Origin: Budorcas taxicolor
Taxonomy: Eukaryota > Chordata > Mammalia > Artiodactyla > Bovidae
Reading direction: 5' to 3'
Length of the DNA: 64,000 bases
Assembly: GCF_023091745.1 (NCBI RefSeq)
Contig: NC_068912.1
Span: 69,365,067 to 69,429,066, forward strand
Shown here: piece after piece, positions 10,226 to 22,094 of the stretch
How the letters are laid out: each line of letters begins with the position of its first letter
How positions within the stretch are numbered: position 1 is the stretch's first letter
The notes under the pieces: generated by a model
Database searches by the model: none
Seen by the model: the letters and a program-made list of their open reading frames with translations, nothing else
Told to the model about the DNA's origin: nothing
Position numbers and translations under genes: made by a program

Positions 10226-10908
10226 TATTTGTTTTGTTACTAAGGTTTTGACAGGCTAGATTCTTTCATTTTCCTGTTATTGTAATTTAAAAGCCTAGAC
10301 ATTCTAGAGAATGACCTTTGAAAGGTTACACATGATGGGGATTTCAAGGGAAAATTTTGGCTTGGCACACCAACCTCCTCACTGTGTTATGAAATGTAGT
10401 ACCTCAGGGAGGAGGCAAAGAAGGCCAAAACCTCCTTCATGAAGAGATGAACCGCAGGGCCTGGTGTATTCCTGTTTTCATTAAAATGGTAACATACCCG
10501 TGTGTTTAGTTGGCTACAGGCTATTTCAAATTCTTTTAAACACTGTGAAGTACTGAAATAAATTTCAGTGTTTCTCAGGGTAGCACCAAATAAAGGATAG
10601 AATAAAATGGAAGATATGGGGAAAAAAAAAAAACCCACTCACGTTCTACGTTCTGAATACTATTTGTTATAATCATAAAAAACATATCCGAGCTGTTTCA
10701 ATTTCTAAGACAAATCACTTTTTAAAGAATAAGCAACTGATATTTCTGCATAACCTACTTTATGCAGACCCTATGATGCTACCAAAAACTGAAATAATAC
10801 TGTATGTGTATGTGTTTGCACATGCATATGAATTTACTAAACTCCCTGACACATCCTAAACTGTACACATATTCTAAGGATGGCTGTGTATGATTTGGAG
10901 GATAATAA
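10226..10908. other. No feature recognised
   Basis: About 680 bp of AT-rich sequence containing a short A run at 10622-10633. Confidence 0.4.
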
Positions 10909-11503
10909 AGCATCGGGTCCCATCACTTCATGGCAAATAGAAGAGGAAAAGGTAGAAGAGGGATGGATTCTATTTTGTTGGGCTCCAAAATCACTGTGGA
11001 CGGTGACTGCAGCCATAAAATTAAAAGATGCTTGCTCCTTGGAAGAAAAGCTATGACAAACCTAGACAGCATAATAAAAAGCAGAGACATTACTTTGCTG
11101 ACAAAGGTCTGTATAGTCAAAACTATGATTTTTCCAGTAGTTATGTATGGATATGAGAGTTGGGCCATAACAAAGGCTGCGTGCTGAAAAATTGATGCTT
11201 TCAAGCTGTGGTTCTGGAGAAGACTCTTATGAGTCCTTGGACAGCTAGAAGTTCAAACCAGTCAATCCTAAAGGAAATCAGTCCTGAATATTCATTGGAA
11301 GGACTGATGCTGAAGCTGAAGCTCCAGTACTTTGGCCACCTGATGCGAAGAGTTGACTCATTGGAAAAGACCCTGATGCTGGGAAAGATTGAGAAGGGAG
11401 GGAATGACAGAGGATGAGATGGCTGGATGGCATCATCAATTCAATGGGTGTGAATTTGAGCAAAGTCTGGGAGATGGTGAAGGACAGAGGAGCCTGGCGT
11501 GTT
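10909..11503 (+). mobile_element. BovB LINE 3' fragment, older type
   Basis: Starts at CATCGGGTCCCATCACTTCA in the pol gene and runs to CAGAGGAGCCTGGCGTGTTG, losing the last few dozen bp. It has the older-type motif CCTGAATATTCATTGG. The frames 10930-11187 and 11208-11417 are remnants of the distal pol region (SKITVDGDC, RVDSLEKTLML) with stops and frameshifts between them. Confidence 0.92.
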
Positions 11504-11874
11504 GATATCTATTCCATCCTGTCTCTCTGACCTTTGCTTCTACTTGTTGTGAACACACACTACAGTAATGGAGTGGACTTGCTCAGGAGTGTGGAAAGGC
11601 AGGTAGAAGATAATGGGGACTGAGAGGGAGAAAATATTGTGTCTAATATGTGGGAATGGGTTAGTTTTGAGAAAGACCAAAACCCTAACATTTTAAAACA
11701 TCTCTTACAAATAATTCTCTTTTCAGTGAGCAACAGTGACAAGATTAGATGGATAAAGACTGTGTGAATGAAGTAGGATTTGAGTAACTAGTCTTAATTA
11801 TTTCCCTTCAGATGTTGACCTGCAATATGACATGAAGCAATTTGAAGAAAAATGCTCTTTTCAATAGGTAGTAA
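11504..11874. other. No feature recognised
   Basis: About 370 bp between two BovB fragments with no recognisable element. Confidence 0.4.
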
Positions 11875-12428
11875 AAATTAAAAGATGCTTACTCCTTGGA
11901 AGGAAAGTTATGACCAACCTAGATAGCATATTATACAGCAGAGACATTACTTTGCCAACAAAGATCCGTCTAGTCAAGGTTATGGTTTTTCCAGTGGTCA
12001 TGTACGATGTGAAAGTTGGACTGTGAAGAAAGCCGAGCACCGAAGAATTGACGCTTTTGAACTGTGGTGTTGGAGAAGACTCTTGAGAGTCCTTTGGACT
12101 GCAAGGAGATCCAACCAGTCCATCCTAAAGGAGATCAGTCCTGAGTGTTCTTTGGAAGGACTGATGCTAAAGCTGAAACTCCAATACTTTGGCTACCTCA
12201 TGCGAAGAGTTCACTCTTTGGAAAAGACTCTGATGCTGGGATGGATTGGGGGCTGGAGGAGAAGGGGACGACAGAGGATGAGATGGCTGGATGGCATCAC
12301 TGACTCGATGGATATGAGTTTGGGTGAACTCCAGGAGTTGGTGATGGACAGGGAGGCCTGGCATGCTGTGATTCATGGGGTCGTAAAGAGTCTGACATGA
12401 CTGAACAACTGAACTGAACTGAACTGAA
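11875..12428 (+). mobile_element. BovB LINE 3' fragment with terminal repeat tail
   Basis: Starts AAATTAAAAGATGCTTACTC and ends in the BovB (GAACT)n tail at 12403-12428. The 125-codon frame 12023-12400 encodes the pol C-terminus (FELWCWRRLLRV, RRVHSLEKTLMLG). It has an intermediate diagnostic motif, CTGAGTGTTCTTTGG. Confidence 0.93.
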
Positions 12429-12609
12429 ACATTACTTCTTTAAAGAGACCAGTCCTATTGATGGAAAAAAATGCCTACTTTGTAGACGAAGACTAGAAGG
12501 AATTGTGTAATTCATAAAGATACCCCAAATGCCTTCATTGAAGAAAATGAACAAACACATTAATATCAGTGATTACATGTTAACACTGTGTTTACTTAAG
12601 GCATTAATT

Positions 12610-12815
12610 GAGACTTCCCTGGTGGCTCAGATGGTAAAGCATCTGTCTACAATGTGGGAGACCTGGGTTTGATCCCTGGGTGGGGAAGTTCCCTGGAGAA
12701 GGAAAAGGCACCCCACTCCAGTACTCTTGCCTAGAAAATCCCATGGATGGAGGAGCCTGGTTTCCATGGGGTCACAAAGAGTCTGACATGACTGAGCGAC
12801 TTCACTTTCACTTTC
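12610..12815 (+). mobile_element. Bov-tA SINE, complete with TSD
   Basis: The head ACTTCCCTGGTGGCTCAGAT is followed by a body with a short internal deletion near GGAGCCTGGTTTCCATGGGG. The tail is ACTGAGCGACTTCACTTTCA. The 12-bp TSD AAGGCATTAATT lies at 12598-12609 and 12816-12827. Confidence 0.95.
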
Positions 12816-12827
12816 AAGGCATTAATT

Positions 12828-13516
12828 AGTATCAGTGATAATGATTCCTCATATTCTTAGATATCCAATACATTATTCATTTCTCCTTTGGCTGCTACAT
12901 GGGAAAAATCAGAGGGACTAGTTTTTATGTAGTGACTTACAGGAAAAATAGATAATTCATTAAGATAATAGGTGAATGTTAAATGGAGGCATTGTTGCTT
13001 CACTGTTTATTTTTCCTGATGGTTTATTACGTTTCTTTATTGTTCCTTTTTTTTGTTTGTTTACAACTGAATGTCTTCATGTGAAGTTGAGGGTATAATG
13101 AGTGTGAATATCAATATCTTTATTGGATATATCAATACACTAAGTGGAAGTTTAGCACATAATAATTTATGTGGCCTCTGGTACTTAACTTCTCATATGG
13201 GCTAGTGCATCATGAAGCTAAGTAAAGAATTAATCATTTCTTCTTAGAAGTCACAAGTGATTTGTTTTGCTTATTAAAAGTAAATCTACTGATAGAAAAT
13301 TGGGATACTTAAGTTATTGGTTCCTAAATATCTTTCCTTGAATATTAAAATCTACTTATTTTATGTTAGCTTCTTTGACAAATTATTTTCTGTTATCTTT
13401 AGATTTCTTCAGTTGCCAATGTGTTCCATTTATTCATTCACTCACTACATTACAAAAGGTGTGATCAAGACTACTAACACAGATGAACCATTCAGTTTGA
13501 AGCTAGCTTCTACTTG
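12828..13516. other. No feature recognised
   Basis: About 690 bp of AT-rich sequence without recognisable features. Confidence 0.4.
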
Positions 13517-14066
13517 CCAAAATAAATCACTGCAGATGGTGACTGCAGTCATGAAATTAAAAGACGTTTACTCCTTGGAAGAAAAGCTGTGACCAACCTA
13601 GACATCATATTAAAAAGCAGACACTTCACTTTGCCAACAAAGGTCCATATAGTCAAAGCTATGGTTTTTCCAGTAGTCATATATGGATGTGAGAGTTGGA
13701 CTGTAAAAGAAGGCTGAGCACTGAGAATTGATGCTTTCAAGCTGTGGTGCTAGACAAGACTCTTGGAGAGTCCCTTGGACTGCAAGATCACACCAGTCCA
13801 TCCTAAAGGAAATCAACCCTGAATATTCACTGGAAGGACTGATGGTGAAGCTGAAGCTCCAATACTTTGGCCACCTGATGCAAAGAGTTGACTCAGTAGA
13901 AAAGACCCTAGTGCTGGGAAAGATTGAGGGTAAGAGGAGAAGTGGGCCGTTATCATCTCATGTACATAAATTTGAGCAATCTCCAGGAGATAGTGAAGGG
14001 CAGTGAAACCTGATGTGCTGGAGTCCATGGGATTGCAAAGAGTCGGACACGACTTAGCAACTGAAC
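13517..14066 (+). mobile_element. BovB LINE 3' fragment, older type, internally deleted
   Basis: Covers ATCACTGCAGATGGTGACTG to the 3' end GACTTAGCAACTGAAC. It has the older-type motif CCTGAATATTCACTGG. About 40 bp that normally encodes the RRRGRQRMRWLDG region is lost near 13955. Confidence 0.9.
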
Positions 14067-15229
14067 AATAAAAATGCCGCCTGATTCTGATATTTCAGGG
14101 GCTTAAGCCTGAAGAAGCCCAGACTTTAGGAGAAACAAACAAATAACATAGCTGTAGATCCTGTATTCTCTAGTTTATGGTCTTGTAGTTTGTACAAATG
14201 ATGACAGAGTATCTGGTTGCTGGCTGGCTGTTTCTCTTTTCATTCCAACTGTTTTGGTTGTAAACACATTTTAGTAAGGCAAGAGTTATGAAGCAGAAAT
14301 CTTGAGAATCTTTACTTTCAGGCTACTAAAGCTCTCTGACCCCTCTTTTCCTCAAACACCTGAATTTTTATTGTCTGTTGTTCTGTTCTCTAAATTCACA
14401 GAATAAAATCCAGGCTTATTTTCAATGATGAAGGCTACTTTAATTTTGTATTGGAGAATAACTTCTGAGACCTTTAGAACTGGTCTCTGAGTCAGCTATC
14501 ATAGACATTTGACTTAATGACACACATTTTTAACAAGTTGTATATGTGTCATCAGATCATTTCACCATAGAACATAAGTGAGTGCTATAATTACAGGGAA
14601 ATGCCACATGCATTTCATTATCACAGAGCAGGATTTGCCTTAGAGAAATAAGTAATTCATTCTAAAGAAAAGGATAAAATTCAAGTATTTTTTACTAATG
14701 CCGATACCTTAATGCATAAGTACATAAGTATGAATCTGGAGGATTAAATATGAGAGAGGAGAGTGATTTTTAAAAAATAAATTACTTGAACATTCTTTTC
14801 CAAAATCAGATAAATTTCTCAATAGTTAGTTACTTTTATTCAGACTTGAAAAATATCGAGTCACTAATATCACTAATAGTATACCTTACCCTAAGTTCCT
14901 CATAGGAGTGTTACAGTCTAGTGAGATCTGAATTGACTCAGCAGATAGCTTACGTGGATTATTTCTTGAGATCCTGGATAATTTTTTAGTTTTAGACAAG
15001 ACACTCCTTTCTGTGCTTTATTTCTTCAAGTTTTTCTGAAGTGTCCAAATTCCATCTTGCCTCGTGGCACTGCCTGGAGCTGTTTTCCTTTCTCTATTTG
15101 CGTGGCTGCTTCCGTTCTCATACTTTAAGTGTCAGCCAAGTAGCATTGCTTCTAAAAGGCCATTTTTTGGACTACTCCATCAAAATTCCTTTTGATGTTA
15201 TGCACTCTCATTATGCATTGTCTCTTCAT
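14067..15229. other. No feature recognised
   Basis: About 1.16 kb of AT-rich sequence with no recognisable repeat, gene or RNA. Confidence 0.4.
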
Positions 15230-15360
15230 TCATTTTACATTTTTAGTTTGTAGTTAAGGATTTGTTTAGTCTTTGCCTTTTCCTTATTACCACTTCTTGG
15301 GGACTGAGGACTCCATAGATACTGGGGCACATAGTAGGTGTTTATTAAAATTTGCTGACA
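15230..15360 (+). repeat. L2/MIR-type 3' tail
   Basis: GGGGACTGAGGACTCCATAG, then GGGGCACATAGTAGGTGTTT, then ATTAAAATTTGCTGA. This resembles the end of L2. Confidence 0.45.
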
Positions 15361-15390
15361 GAGGGAATGATCCTGGTATTAAGGCTGGAA

Positions 15391-15418
15391 TCAAATCCTA
15401 TCAAATCAAATCAAATCT
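15391..15418. repeat. Short (ATCAA)n tandem repeat
   Basis: About 28 bp of imperfect pentamer repeats (TCAAATCAAATCAAATC). Confidence 0.7.
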
Positions 15419-16215
15419 CCAGAATCCTAGAGATATTGTTGTACCTTAGCCACTGCATGCTTTTACCATGCAATATATTGGATTATTTTCTGTCTTTTCT
15501 CCATATATAAAATAGCCTCCACATGTTCTAAATTCAAGAGATGTCTCATTTCCACATTATATTTGGGAAGCATAATAGAAGCAAGTAATTGTGGCCTCCC
15601 TAAGTATATTATTAACTGTAATACAGCATCAAAAATAGTAGAATTCTGAAAAGAAAATGACAGTTTCTTTTGACACCTAAAAAGCTTTTGCTTTTCAAAA
15701 GAACTGATTTACTCTCAAGACAAAACCTAGTTTTGTCAAGGATAAACTATTTGTGTTTCTTCCCTCTGATTTTTGGTAAATTAATAGTAAAGGGTAAAAA
15801 TATGCTTTCTTTCTACGGAATTAAGCCCCTTTAAGCTTTATTTTCATTAAAAATCTCTAAACTGATTATTTCACATCACACCTTCAACACATTCACATGT
15901 GCACACAGCTTCATTCTGCATTTTTTTCAAGTACAAATTATCTTGGAGACTTGATTGACTTACGTGTGAAATAGTTTTCTTGTCCAAATCAGAAACAAAT
16001 ATGTCAAATTTTCTCAAACTTTTTTAGCAGCAGGCTTTCATTTGCTGGCTTCCTTGCCTTTTAAAGTTTTCTTTGTGGAGGGAACATATTTGAAAATGTA
16101 CCAGCATTTTCATATTACTATTTTATTACTAAATAAAGCGACTTATATGATTTTAGAATTAGAAGCTTTCTTAGAGATAATCTAATCCAATAACCTCATT
16201 TCTTATTTATTGTCA
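15419..16215. other. No feature recognised
   Basis: About 800 bp of AT-rich sequence. Confidence 0.4.
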
Positions 16216-16293
16216 TGACAGGGAGGCCTGGCGTGCTGTGATTCATGGGGTCGCAAAGAGTCGGACACGACTGAGCGACTGAGCTGAACTGAT
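16216..16293 (+). mobile_element. BovB 3' terminal fragment
   Basis: Only the last 78 bp of BovB is present: GACAGGGAGGCCTGGCGTGC to CGACTGAGCTGAACTGA. This is a very short 5'-truncated insertion. Confidence 0.88.
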
Positions 16294-16367
16294 AGTAACA
16301 AAATGAATTTGTATAATGCTTCTGTTTTGAAATATATTTGGAATAAAAGACTGTAAATAAAAGGCAG

Positions 16368-16543
16368 TAGTGCTCAGTCGTGTTTGACTCTTTGAAACCC
16401 TATGGACTGTAGCCAGCCAGGTTCTGGAGTGGGTTGCCATTTCTTCCTCCAGGGGATCTCCCCAACCCAGAGGTTGAATCTGCTTCTCCTGTGTTTCCTG
16501 AAATGGCAAGTGGATTCTTTACCACTGAGCCACCTGGGAAACC
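16368..16543 (-). mobile_element. Bov-tA SINE, internally shortened
   Basis: Inverted Bov-A body (GCTCAGTCGTGTTTGACTCT) followed by an inverted tRNA-like head ending CCACCTGGGAAACCC. The middle of the body is shortened. Confidence 0.88.
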
Positions 16544-16843
16544 CTGTGAATGAAAATCTTTCAATAAAGAATACATTTTAATTTTCTTTTCTCATAAAAA
16601 GGAGAGGGGGAATTTAGTCCCCTCAACATTTTAGCGATTGTTTCATTCTAAGACTTTATATTCTCTTTTGGATGTTTCTTAAGTTCTAGATCTTGGCTAG
16701 AGTATATTTACTTCCCTTTATAAGGACTTTTAATAAATAAACAATCCTATATTAATTTGATGCTATTAGATAATTTGTGTGTTTAGGGAATATGGTATCT
16801 TTAAGCTTCTGTTGAGGTTTAGGATGTTGATAATAATAGTAGG
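16544..16843. other. No feature recognised
   Basis: 300 bp of AT-rich sequence. Confidence 0.4.
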
Positions 16844-16926
16844 ATGGGGGAGCCTGGTGGGCTGCCGTCTATGGGGTTGGACAGAGTCAGACATGACTGA
16901 AGCAATTTAGCAGCAGCAGCAGCAGT
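16844..16926 (+). mobile_element. Bov-A2 SINE, 5'-truncated
   Basis: GGGGGAGCCTGGTGGGCTGC to CTGAAGCAATTTAGCAGC with the (AGC)n tail. Only the distal third of the second monomer remains. Confidence 0.9.
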
Positions 16927-17017
16927 GGTAGTTATAAATGATATATTGATTTTGGGACCAAAGCTTGCTCATTGTTAATATTTGCCAAGGACCTTCTTTA
17001 CTAATCTCCCTCTGAAG

Positions 17018-17296
17018 TTCAGCTCAGTTGCTCAGTCATGTCTGCCTCTACAACCCCATGGACTGCAGCACACCAGGCCTCCCTGTCCCTCACCAACTCC
17101 CAGAGCCTACTCAAACTCATGTCTATTGAGTTGGTGATGCCATCCAACCATCTCATCCTCTGTCATCACCTTCTCCGCCCACCTTCAATCTTTCCCAGCA
17201 TCAGGGTCTTTTCAAATGAGTCAGTTCTTTGCATCAAGTGGCCAAAGAGTTGGGGTTTCAGCTTCAGCATCAGTCCTTCCAATGAATATTCAGGAT
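17018..17296 (-). mobile_element. BovB LINE 3' fragment, older type
   Basis: Opens GTTCAGCTCAGTTGCTCAG (inverted 3' end) and is truncated after AATGAATATTCAGGATTG. Antisense of the distal pol region. Confidence 0.9.
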
Positions 17297-17407
17297 TGCT
17301 ATACTGCAATAAAAAATAAAACATTAAACAAAAATTCTGTGTTTTAAATAATTCTAAAACAATTTTCCTGAATAATCATAAAATGTTACTAGTAAAATTC
17401 AATCTCA

Positions 17408-17585
17408 AAAGACCGCATATTTTATGGTTCCATTTACATGAGATATTCAGAAGAGGCAAATCAATAGAAAAGACAGATTAGTAGTTGTCTAGGGCTGGGG
17501 GACAGAAAGTGAATGCTAAAGAGACTTCTTGTTGGCATGGTAAAAACGTTCTAAAATTAGAGTAGAGTGGTGGTCACACAGCCCC
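17408..17585 (+). mobile_element. L1M-type LINE 3' UTR fragment
   Basis: AAAGACCGCATATTTTATGG, CCATTTACATGAGATATTCA, GTCTAGGGCTGGGGGACAGA and GTAGAGTGGTGGTCACACAG follow the order of the 3' UTR of old mammalian L1 elements. Confidence 0.55.
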
Positions 17586-17586
17586 A

Positions 17587-18076
17587 TCAGTTCAGTTTAG
17601 TCACTCAGTCATGTCCAACTCTTTGTGACCCCATGGACTGCAGCGTGCCCGGCTTCCCTGTCCTTCACCAACTCCTGGAGCTTACTCAGACTCATTTCCA
17701 TTGAGTTGGTGATGCCATCCAACCATCTCATCCTCTGTCATCCCCTTCTCCTCCCACCTTCAATCTTTCCCAGCATTAGGGTCTTTTCCAATGAGTCAGT
17801 TTTTCGAATCAGGAGGCTAAAGTATTGGAGTTTCAGCTTCAGCATCAGTCCTTCCAATGAATATTCAGGACTGATTTCCTTTAGGATGGACTGGTTGGAT
17901 CTCCTTACAGTGCAAGGGACTCTCAAGAGTCTACTCCAACACCACAGTTCAAAGGCATCAATTCTTCAGCACTCAGCTTTCTTTATAGTCCACTCACATC
18001 CATAGGTGACTACTGGAAAAACCATAGCGTTGACTAGATGGACCTTTGTTGGCAAAGTAATGTCTCTGCTTTTTAA
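17587..18076 (-). mobile_element. BovB LINE 3' fragment, older type
   Basis: Begins ATCAGTTCAGTTTAGTCACT and is truncated in GTAATGTCTCTGCTTTTTAA. It carries the older-type AATGAATATTCAGGACTG. The minus-strand frame 17738-17926 is a remnant of the pol C-terminus. Confidence 0.92.
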
Positions 18077-18159
18077 ACCCTCTGAAGTAGCACTACTCTT
18101 TTCCTCAAGCTGTCTGGCCAGTGCAGTTTTCCCTCTGTCCTGAGGTTTCAAGCCATTCA

Positions 18160-18262
18160 TTTTGTTCTTCCTTCCCTTCTAAATGTTTATAGTAAAGCCT
18201 TTTCTAATTTGTTTTTATCCCCAGCAAATGATAGATACTCAGTAAATATTTGTTGAATATGA
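18160..18262 (+). repeat. L2/MIR-type 3' tail
   Basis: TATCCCCAGCAAATGATAGA followed by TACTCAGTAAATATTTGTTG matches the L2 terminus. Confidence 0.5.
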
Positions 18263-18488
18263 ATAAAAATATAATTTGTTATATTTCTACCATATGTTAT
18301 TTATTCAGTTTTCAAATTTAGCTGGAAAAATTTAACACATTCATGTGACTTATTATTTCATAATATATCATATCATTTCTTCTATAAATGGATTTTCCTA
18401 GTGTTTCAGATTTTTTCTGAAAATCTAATCAATTAATATAGGAAGAAAAGAATATATATTTGGGAATAAATGAAATTTATCTTTACCC

Positions 18489-18696
18489 TGGACTTTCCTG
18501 GTGGCTCAGATGGTAAAGAATCTGCCTGCAATGTGGGAGACCTAGGTTCATTCCTTGGGTTGGGAAGATCCCCTGGAGAAGGAAATGACAACCCACTCCA
18601 GTGTTCTTGCCTGGAAAATCACACAGACATAGGAGACTGGAGGGCTACAGTCCATGGGATCGCAGAGTTGGACACAGCTGAGCAGCTAACACTTCA
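18489..18696 (+). mobile_element. Bov-tA SINE
   Basis: Head GACTTTCCTGGTGGCTCAGA, body with ACTCCAGTGTTCTTGCCTGG, end GCTGAGCAGCTAACAC. No clear TSD seen. Confidence 0.92.
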
Positions 18697-18975
18697 AAAC
18701 AAGATTTTATGATTCTTAAGGGCAGGGACAGTGTCATGTGTTTCTTTTATGGTTTTCCATTTTCATCAAGTGTAAGAGTAGATTGCTACTGAAGTCTTAG
18801 AGCTTTTAAAAAAGGATTTGTATTAGACGTCAACTCTTGATATTTTAGGACTAGGAGGAATTTTAGAGATGGTCCAATTGAATCTTTTCCTTTTTCAGAC
18901 AAAGAAATGGAAACATGAGCGCTTGTTGCCATTGACATAGTATTTGTACCTACTTAAAGACTGTAATAATAGCCA

Positions 18976-19186
18976 CCTTTCCCTGGTGGCACAAATGGTA
19001 AAGTATCTGTCTGCAGTGTGGGAGACCTGGGTTCAACCCCAGGGTCAGGAAGTTTTCCTGGAGAAGTGAATGGCTACCCACTCCAGTATTGTTGCCTGGA
19101 GAATCCCTTGGCCAGAGATGCCTGGTGGGCTACAGTCCATGGGGTTGCAAAGAGTTGAACATGACTGAGCGGCTAACACTATTGAA
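18976..19186 (+). mobile_element. Bov-tA SINE
   Basis: Head ACCTTTCCCTGGTGGCACAA, body with CCAGTATTGTTGCCTGGAGA, end ACTGAGCGGCTAACAC. The B-box-like region reads GGTTCAACCCCAGGG, a diverged form. Confidence 0.92.
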
Positions 19187-19194
19187 CAGGTAGG

Positions 19195-19410
19195 CTACTG
19201 GATGTGATTATAAACACTTTCCATGTATTACCTTGTTAATCCTGATTTTTCCCACTGAAGCTGTGTATTAATTTTATCCCCATTTTGTCCATGAGAAAGA
19301 GAAGTCCAGATGGGTTAAAATAGCTGCTCATCTTCACACAGCTAGTAGGTAGTAAAGTTATTGAATGTCTCTGAGCTCTCACTCTTAATTCATATGCTTC
19401 TAATATATTG
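19195..19410 (+). repeat. MIR SINE
   Basis: TTATCCCCATTTTGTCCATG, then TCTTCACACAGCTAGTAGGT, parallel to MIR in the right order and spacing. Confidence 0.65.
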
Positions 19411-20680
19411 CCTCTCTGATTAGGACCAAGATCTTCTGAGCCTGGTTCCTAATCCTCTGCTTTCATGTGTGTCTACTATAAAAAACTTAGAGATGCTTGA
19501 GTGTTCTAAGTGAGAAATAGATATTAGGGTGGCAGTGAAGATAGTAGGGGTGGTAATGAAAGGAAGCTGGTGATGGTGAGATGAGAATATAATATGGGAG
19601 AGAAGAAATGGTGGTGTGCAATTCTGGCTGAACAAGTAATCATAAAGTATTTTTGGAAGAAGACAGATCTTTCTGAGTAGAGCCCATGAAATGATATTTG
19701 CTCAGAGGAGTTTCAACTAATCAGGGGTGATCGTTCTGTGAGAGGAGACCAAATCAAGAGGTGATTCCAAGCTCATCTACAAAATATCTATTAGGCTTTC
19801 CTTGTTGTGCTGTTTTCTCTTCTGAAATAAATTTGCTATTGTGAGTGTTGTTTGTCTTTGTAAAGGATCCCTCAAATGATACTGGAAGGAAACCTAGGCA
19901 GAGGACATAAAGTCTACTTTCATCATTTGGCTTCTTGCTGAGGTGTGAATACATCAGAGATGAGGCATAAAATCCTCATTGTTGATGTTATTTTGCCCTG
20001 TGAGGACTTCTTTAATAAATGACACAGAGGGCAAGTAGGAATGGACACAGAACTCAGTCTCCTCATTTATTTTCCAGCTGATGTGTGAATACTTCAGGGG
20101 TGATGCACAGTGTTTTTATTTTATGCCATTTGGCATTTCATGCAGGCAGCTGAATGGCTTTTACCCAAAGTCTTAGTAGGACCATCTTAGCAGAGTGGCA
20201 CTTTGGAAGAGTTCAGAATTATTTGAAAATTCTACTAAGGGATATTTTACAAGCCTGGGAACTGTTACATTGTTTATCACAAGGTTGGTACAAGGCAGAA
20301 GTTTCTGAAATTTTTAAGAAAATAAACCTGGATAGATCATGTATCCAGATACATGTATCCATGTATTAACATGTATTTAGTTAAGAGAAATACAGGGTAT
20401 AACATTCTACTGGTTGTGGCTCTCTCTTGTATTGACATTTTGAAAATGTCTTAGAGCCACATAATCCTAGGTCTCAGAAAGCAAACTTACATGAACTTGG
20501 CCTACTAATGGGCAGAAACAAAATAAAACATTCTAGTCAAAAGTTACACATAAATGTCTTATTACCAAGATTAGCCAGTCTTAACTTTATGAATGGCAGT
20601 AACTCCAGCTTGCTGATTATCAATCCAGGAAATGGTAACATGTTTAGTATTTACATATCTAGTTGAAAAGATTAGTATTA
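19411..20680. other. No recognised family; contains an imperfect direct repeat
   Basis: About 1.27 kb. A segment at 19937-19972 (GTGTGAATACATCAG) recurs diverged at 20077-20112 (GTGTGAATACTTCAG), 140 bp apart. I recognise no gene or named repeat. Confidence 0.45.
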
Positions 20681-21130
20681 TCAGTTCAGTTCAGTTCAGT
20701 TCAGTCGCTTAGTCATGTCTGTCTCTGCGACCCCATGGACTGTAGCGCTCTAGGCTTCCCTGTCCATCACCAGCTCCAAGATCAGCACCGTCACTAACAG
20801 CATCACCATCACCAAGCTTGCTCAAACTCATGTGCATAGAGTTGGTGATGCCATCCAACTATCTCATCTTCTGTCATCTCCTTCTCCTCCTGCCTTCGGT
20901 CTTTCCCAGCATCAGGGTCTTTTCCAGTGAATCAGTTCTTCTCATCAGGTGGCTAAAGAATTGGAGCTTCAGCTTTAGCATCAGTCCTTCCAATGAATAT
21001 TCAGGACTGATTTCCTTTAGGATGGACTGGTTCGATCTCCTTGCAGTCCAAGGGACTCTCAAGAGTCTTCTTCAACATCACAGTTCAAAAGCATCAATTC
21101 TTCGGCACTCAGCTTTCTTTATGGTCCAAG
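20681..21130 (-). mobile_element. BovB LINE 3' fragment with internal novelty
   Basis: Opens with the TCAGT repeat and stops at TTTATGGTCCAAG. It carries the older-type AATGAATATTCAGGACTG. Between 20776 and 20815 it has a segment (AGATCAGCACCGTCACTAAC, then CATCACCATCACC) that replaces or extends the usual CCAACTCCCAGAG context. Confidence 0.92.
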
Positions 21131-21149
21131 ATTGAAAAATAATGTGTTC

Positions 21150-21312
21150 TAGTGAGACTTGAGTTCAATTCTTGGGTTAGGAAGATCTCCTGGAGAAAGG
21201 AATGGCTACCCACTCCAGTATTCTGGATAATTCCATGGACAGAAGAGCCTGGTAAACTACATACAGTCCATGGGGTTGCAAAGAATCGGACATGACTGAA
21301 TGACTGTTACAC
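21150..21312 (+). mobile_element. Bov-tA SINE, head truncated
   Basis: Begins inside the tRNA-like head (GTTCAATTCTTGGGTTAGGA) and continues through the Bov-A body to ACTGAATGACTGTTACAC. Confidence 0.85.
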
Positions 21313-21845
21313 GATAAGTGAATGTAAATATATATAAATATAATTATCTTGGGACATGTTTAACTTAGCAGTGTTAAATGACTTTCTCTAATTATAAAGC
21401 GCAAAATGGAATCTAGTAAGTCTAGGTTGGACACATTTCCTATTGACAATTAGTGCCTAGGAAATGATGAAAAAAGGCAGAATGTATGGTAATGAAATTT
21501 TAAAAATATTGTTAGTGGCTTTGCCTTTTCTAGTTATCAGATTGTTGTCATTTTCGTCCCCCTGGATTTTAGAATAAAATCTGCTATTGAAAGTGAACTG
21601 ATTTAATGAAGGAGTGTTAAATATTCAATGAAGCAGCAAATCTGTTCATGTTTTTATTAGCATATACTTTTGAAGAAATAAAACAAGTCTAAAGGAAAGA
21701 CTTAGAGTCTAAGATACAGGCATAAAACAAGGTCATATCTGTATATCTTGTATATACTGAATGAGAATGAAAATATTTGGCCTCTGATTTACTGTCACAG
21801 AGTCACATTGCAGAACCATAGAGCTTGTGTTTAAAAGACTATTTA
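21313..21845. other. No feature recognised
   Basis: About 530 bp of AT-rich sequence. Confidence 0.4.
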
Positions 21846-21880
21846 CATTACTTAGAATGTAACCTTACATTACTTACATT

Positions 21881-22082
21881 GGGCTTCCCTTGTGGCTCAG
21901 CTGGTAGAGAATCCACCTGCAGTATGGGAGACCTGGGTTCGATCCCTGGGTTGGGAAGATCCCCTGGAGAAGGGAAAGGCTACCAACTCCAGTATTCTGG
22001 CCTGGAGAATTCCATGGACTGTTTAGTCCATGGGGTCGCAAAGAGTCAGACATGACGGAGTGACTTTCACTTCGCTTCACTG
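21881..22082 (+). mobile_element. Bov-tA SINE
   Basis: Head GGGCTTCCCTTGTGGCTCAG with canonical GGTTCGATCCCTGGG, body, and end GGAGTGACTTTCACTTCGC. CATTACTTA lies at 21868-21876 and 22083-22091, a plausible TSD. A longer match CATTACTTAGAA also starts at 21846, so the exact duplication is ambiguous. Confidence 0.93.
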
Positions 22083-22094
22083 CATTACTTAGAA

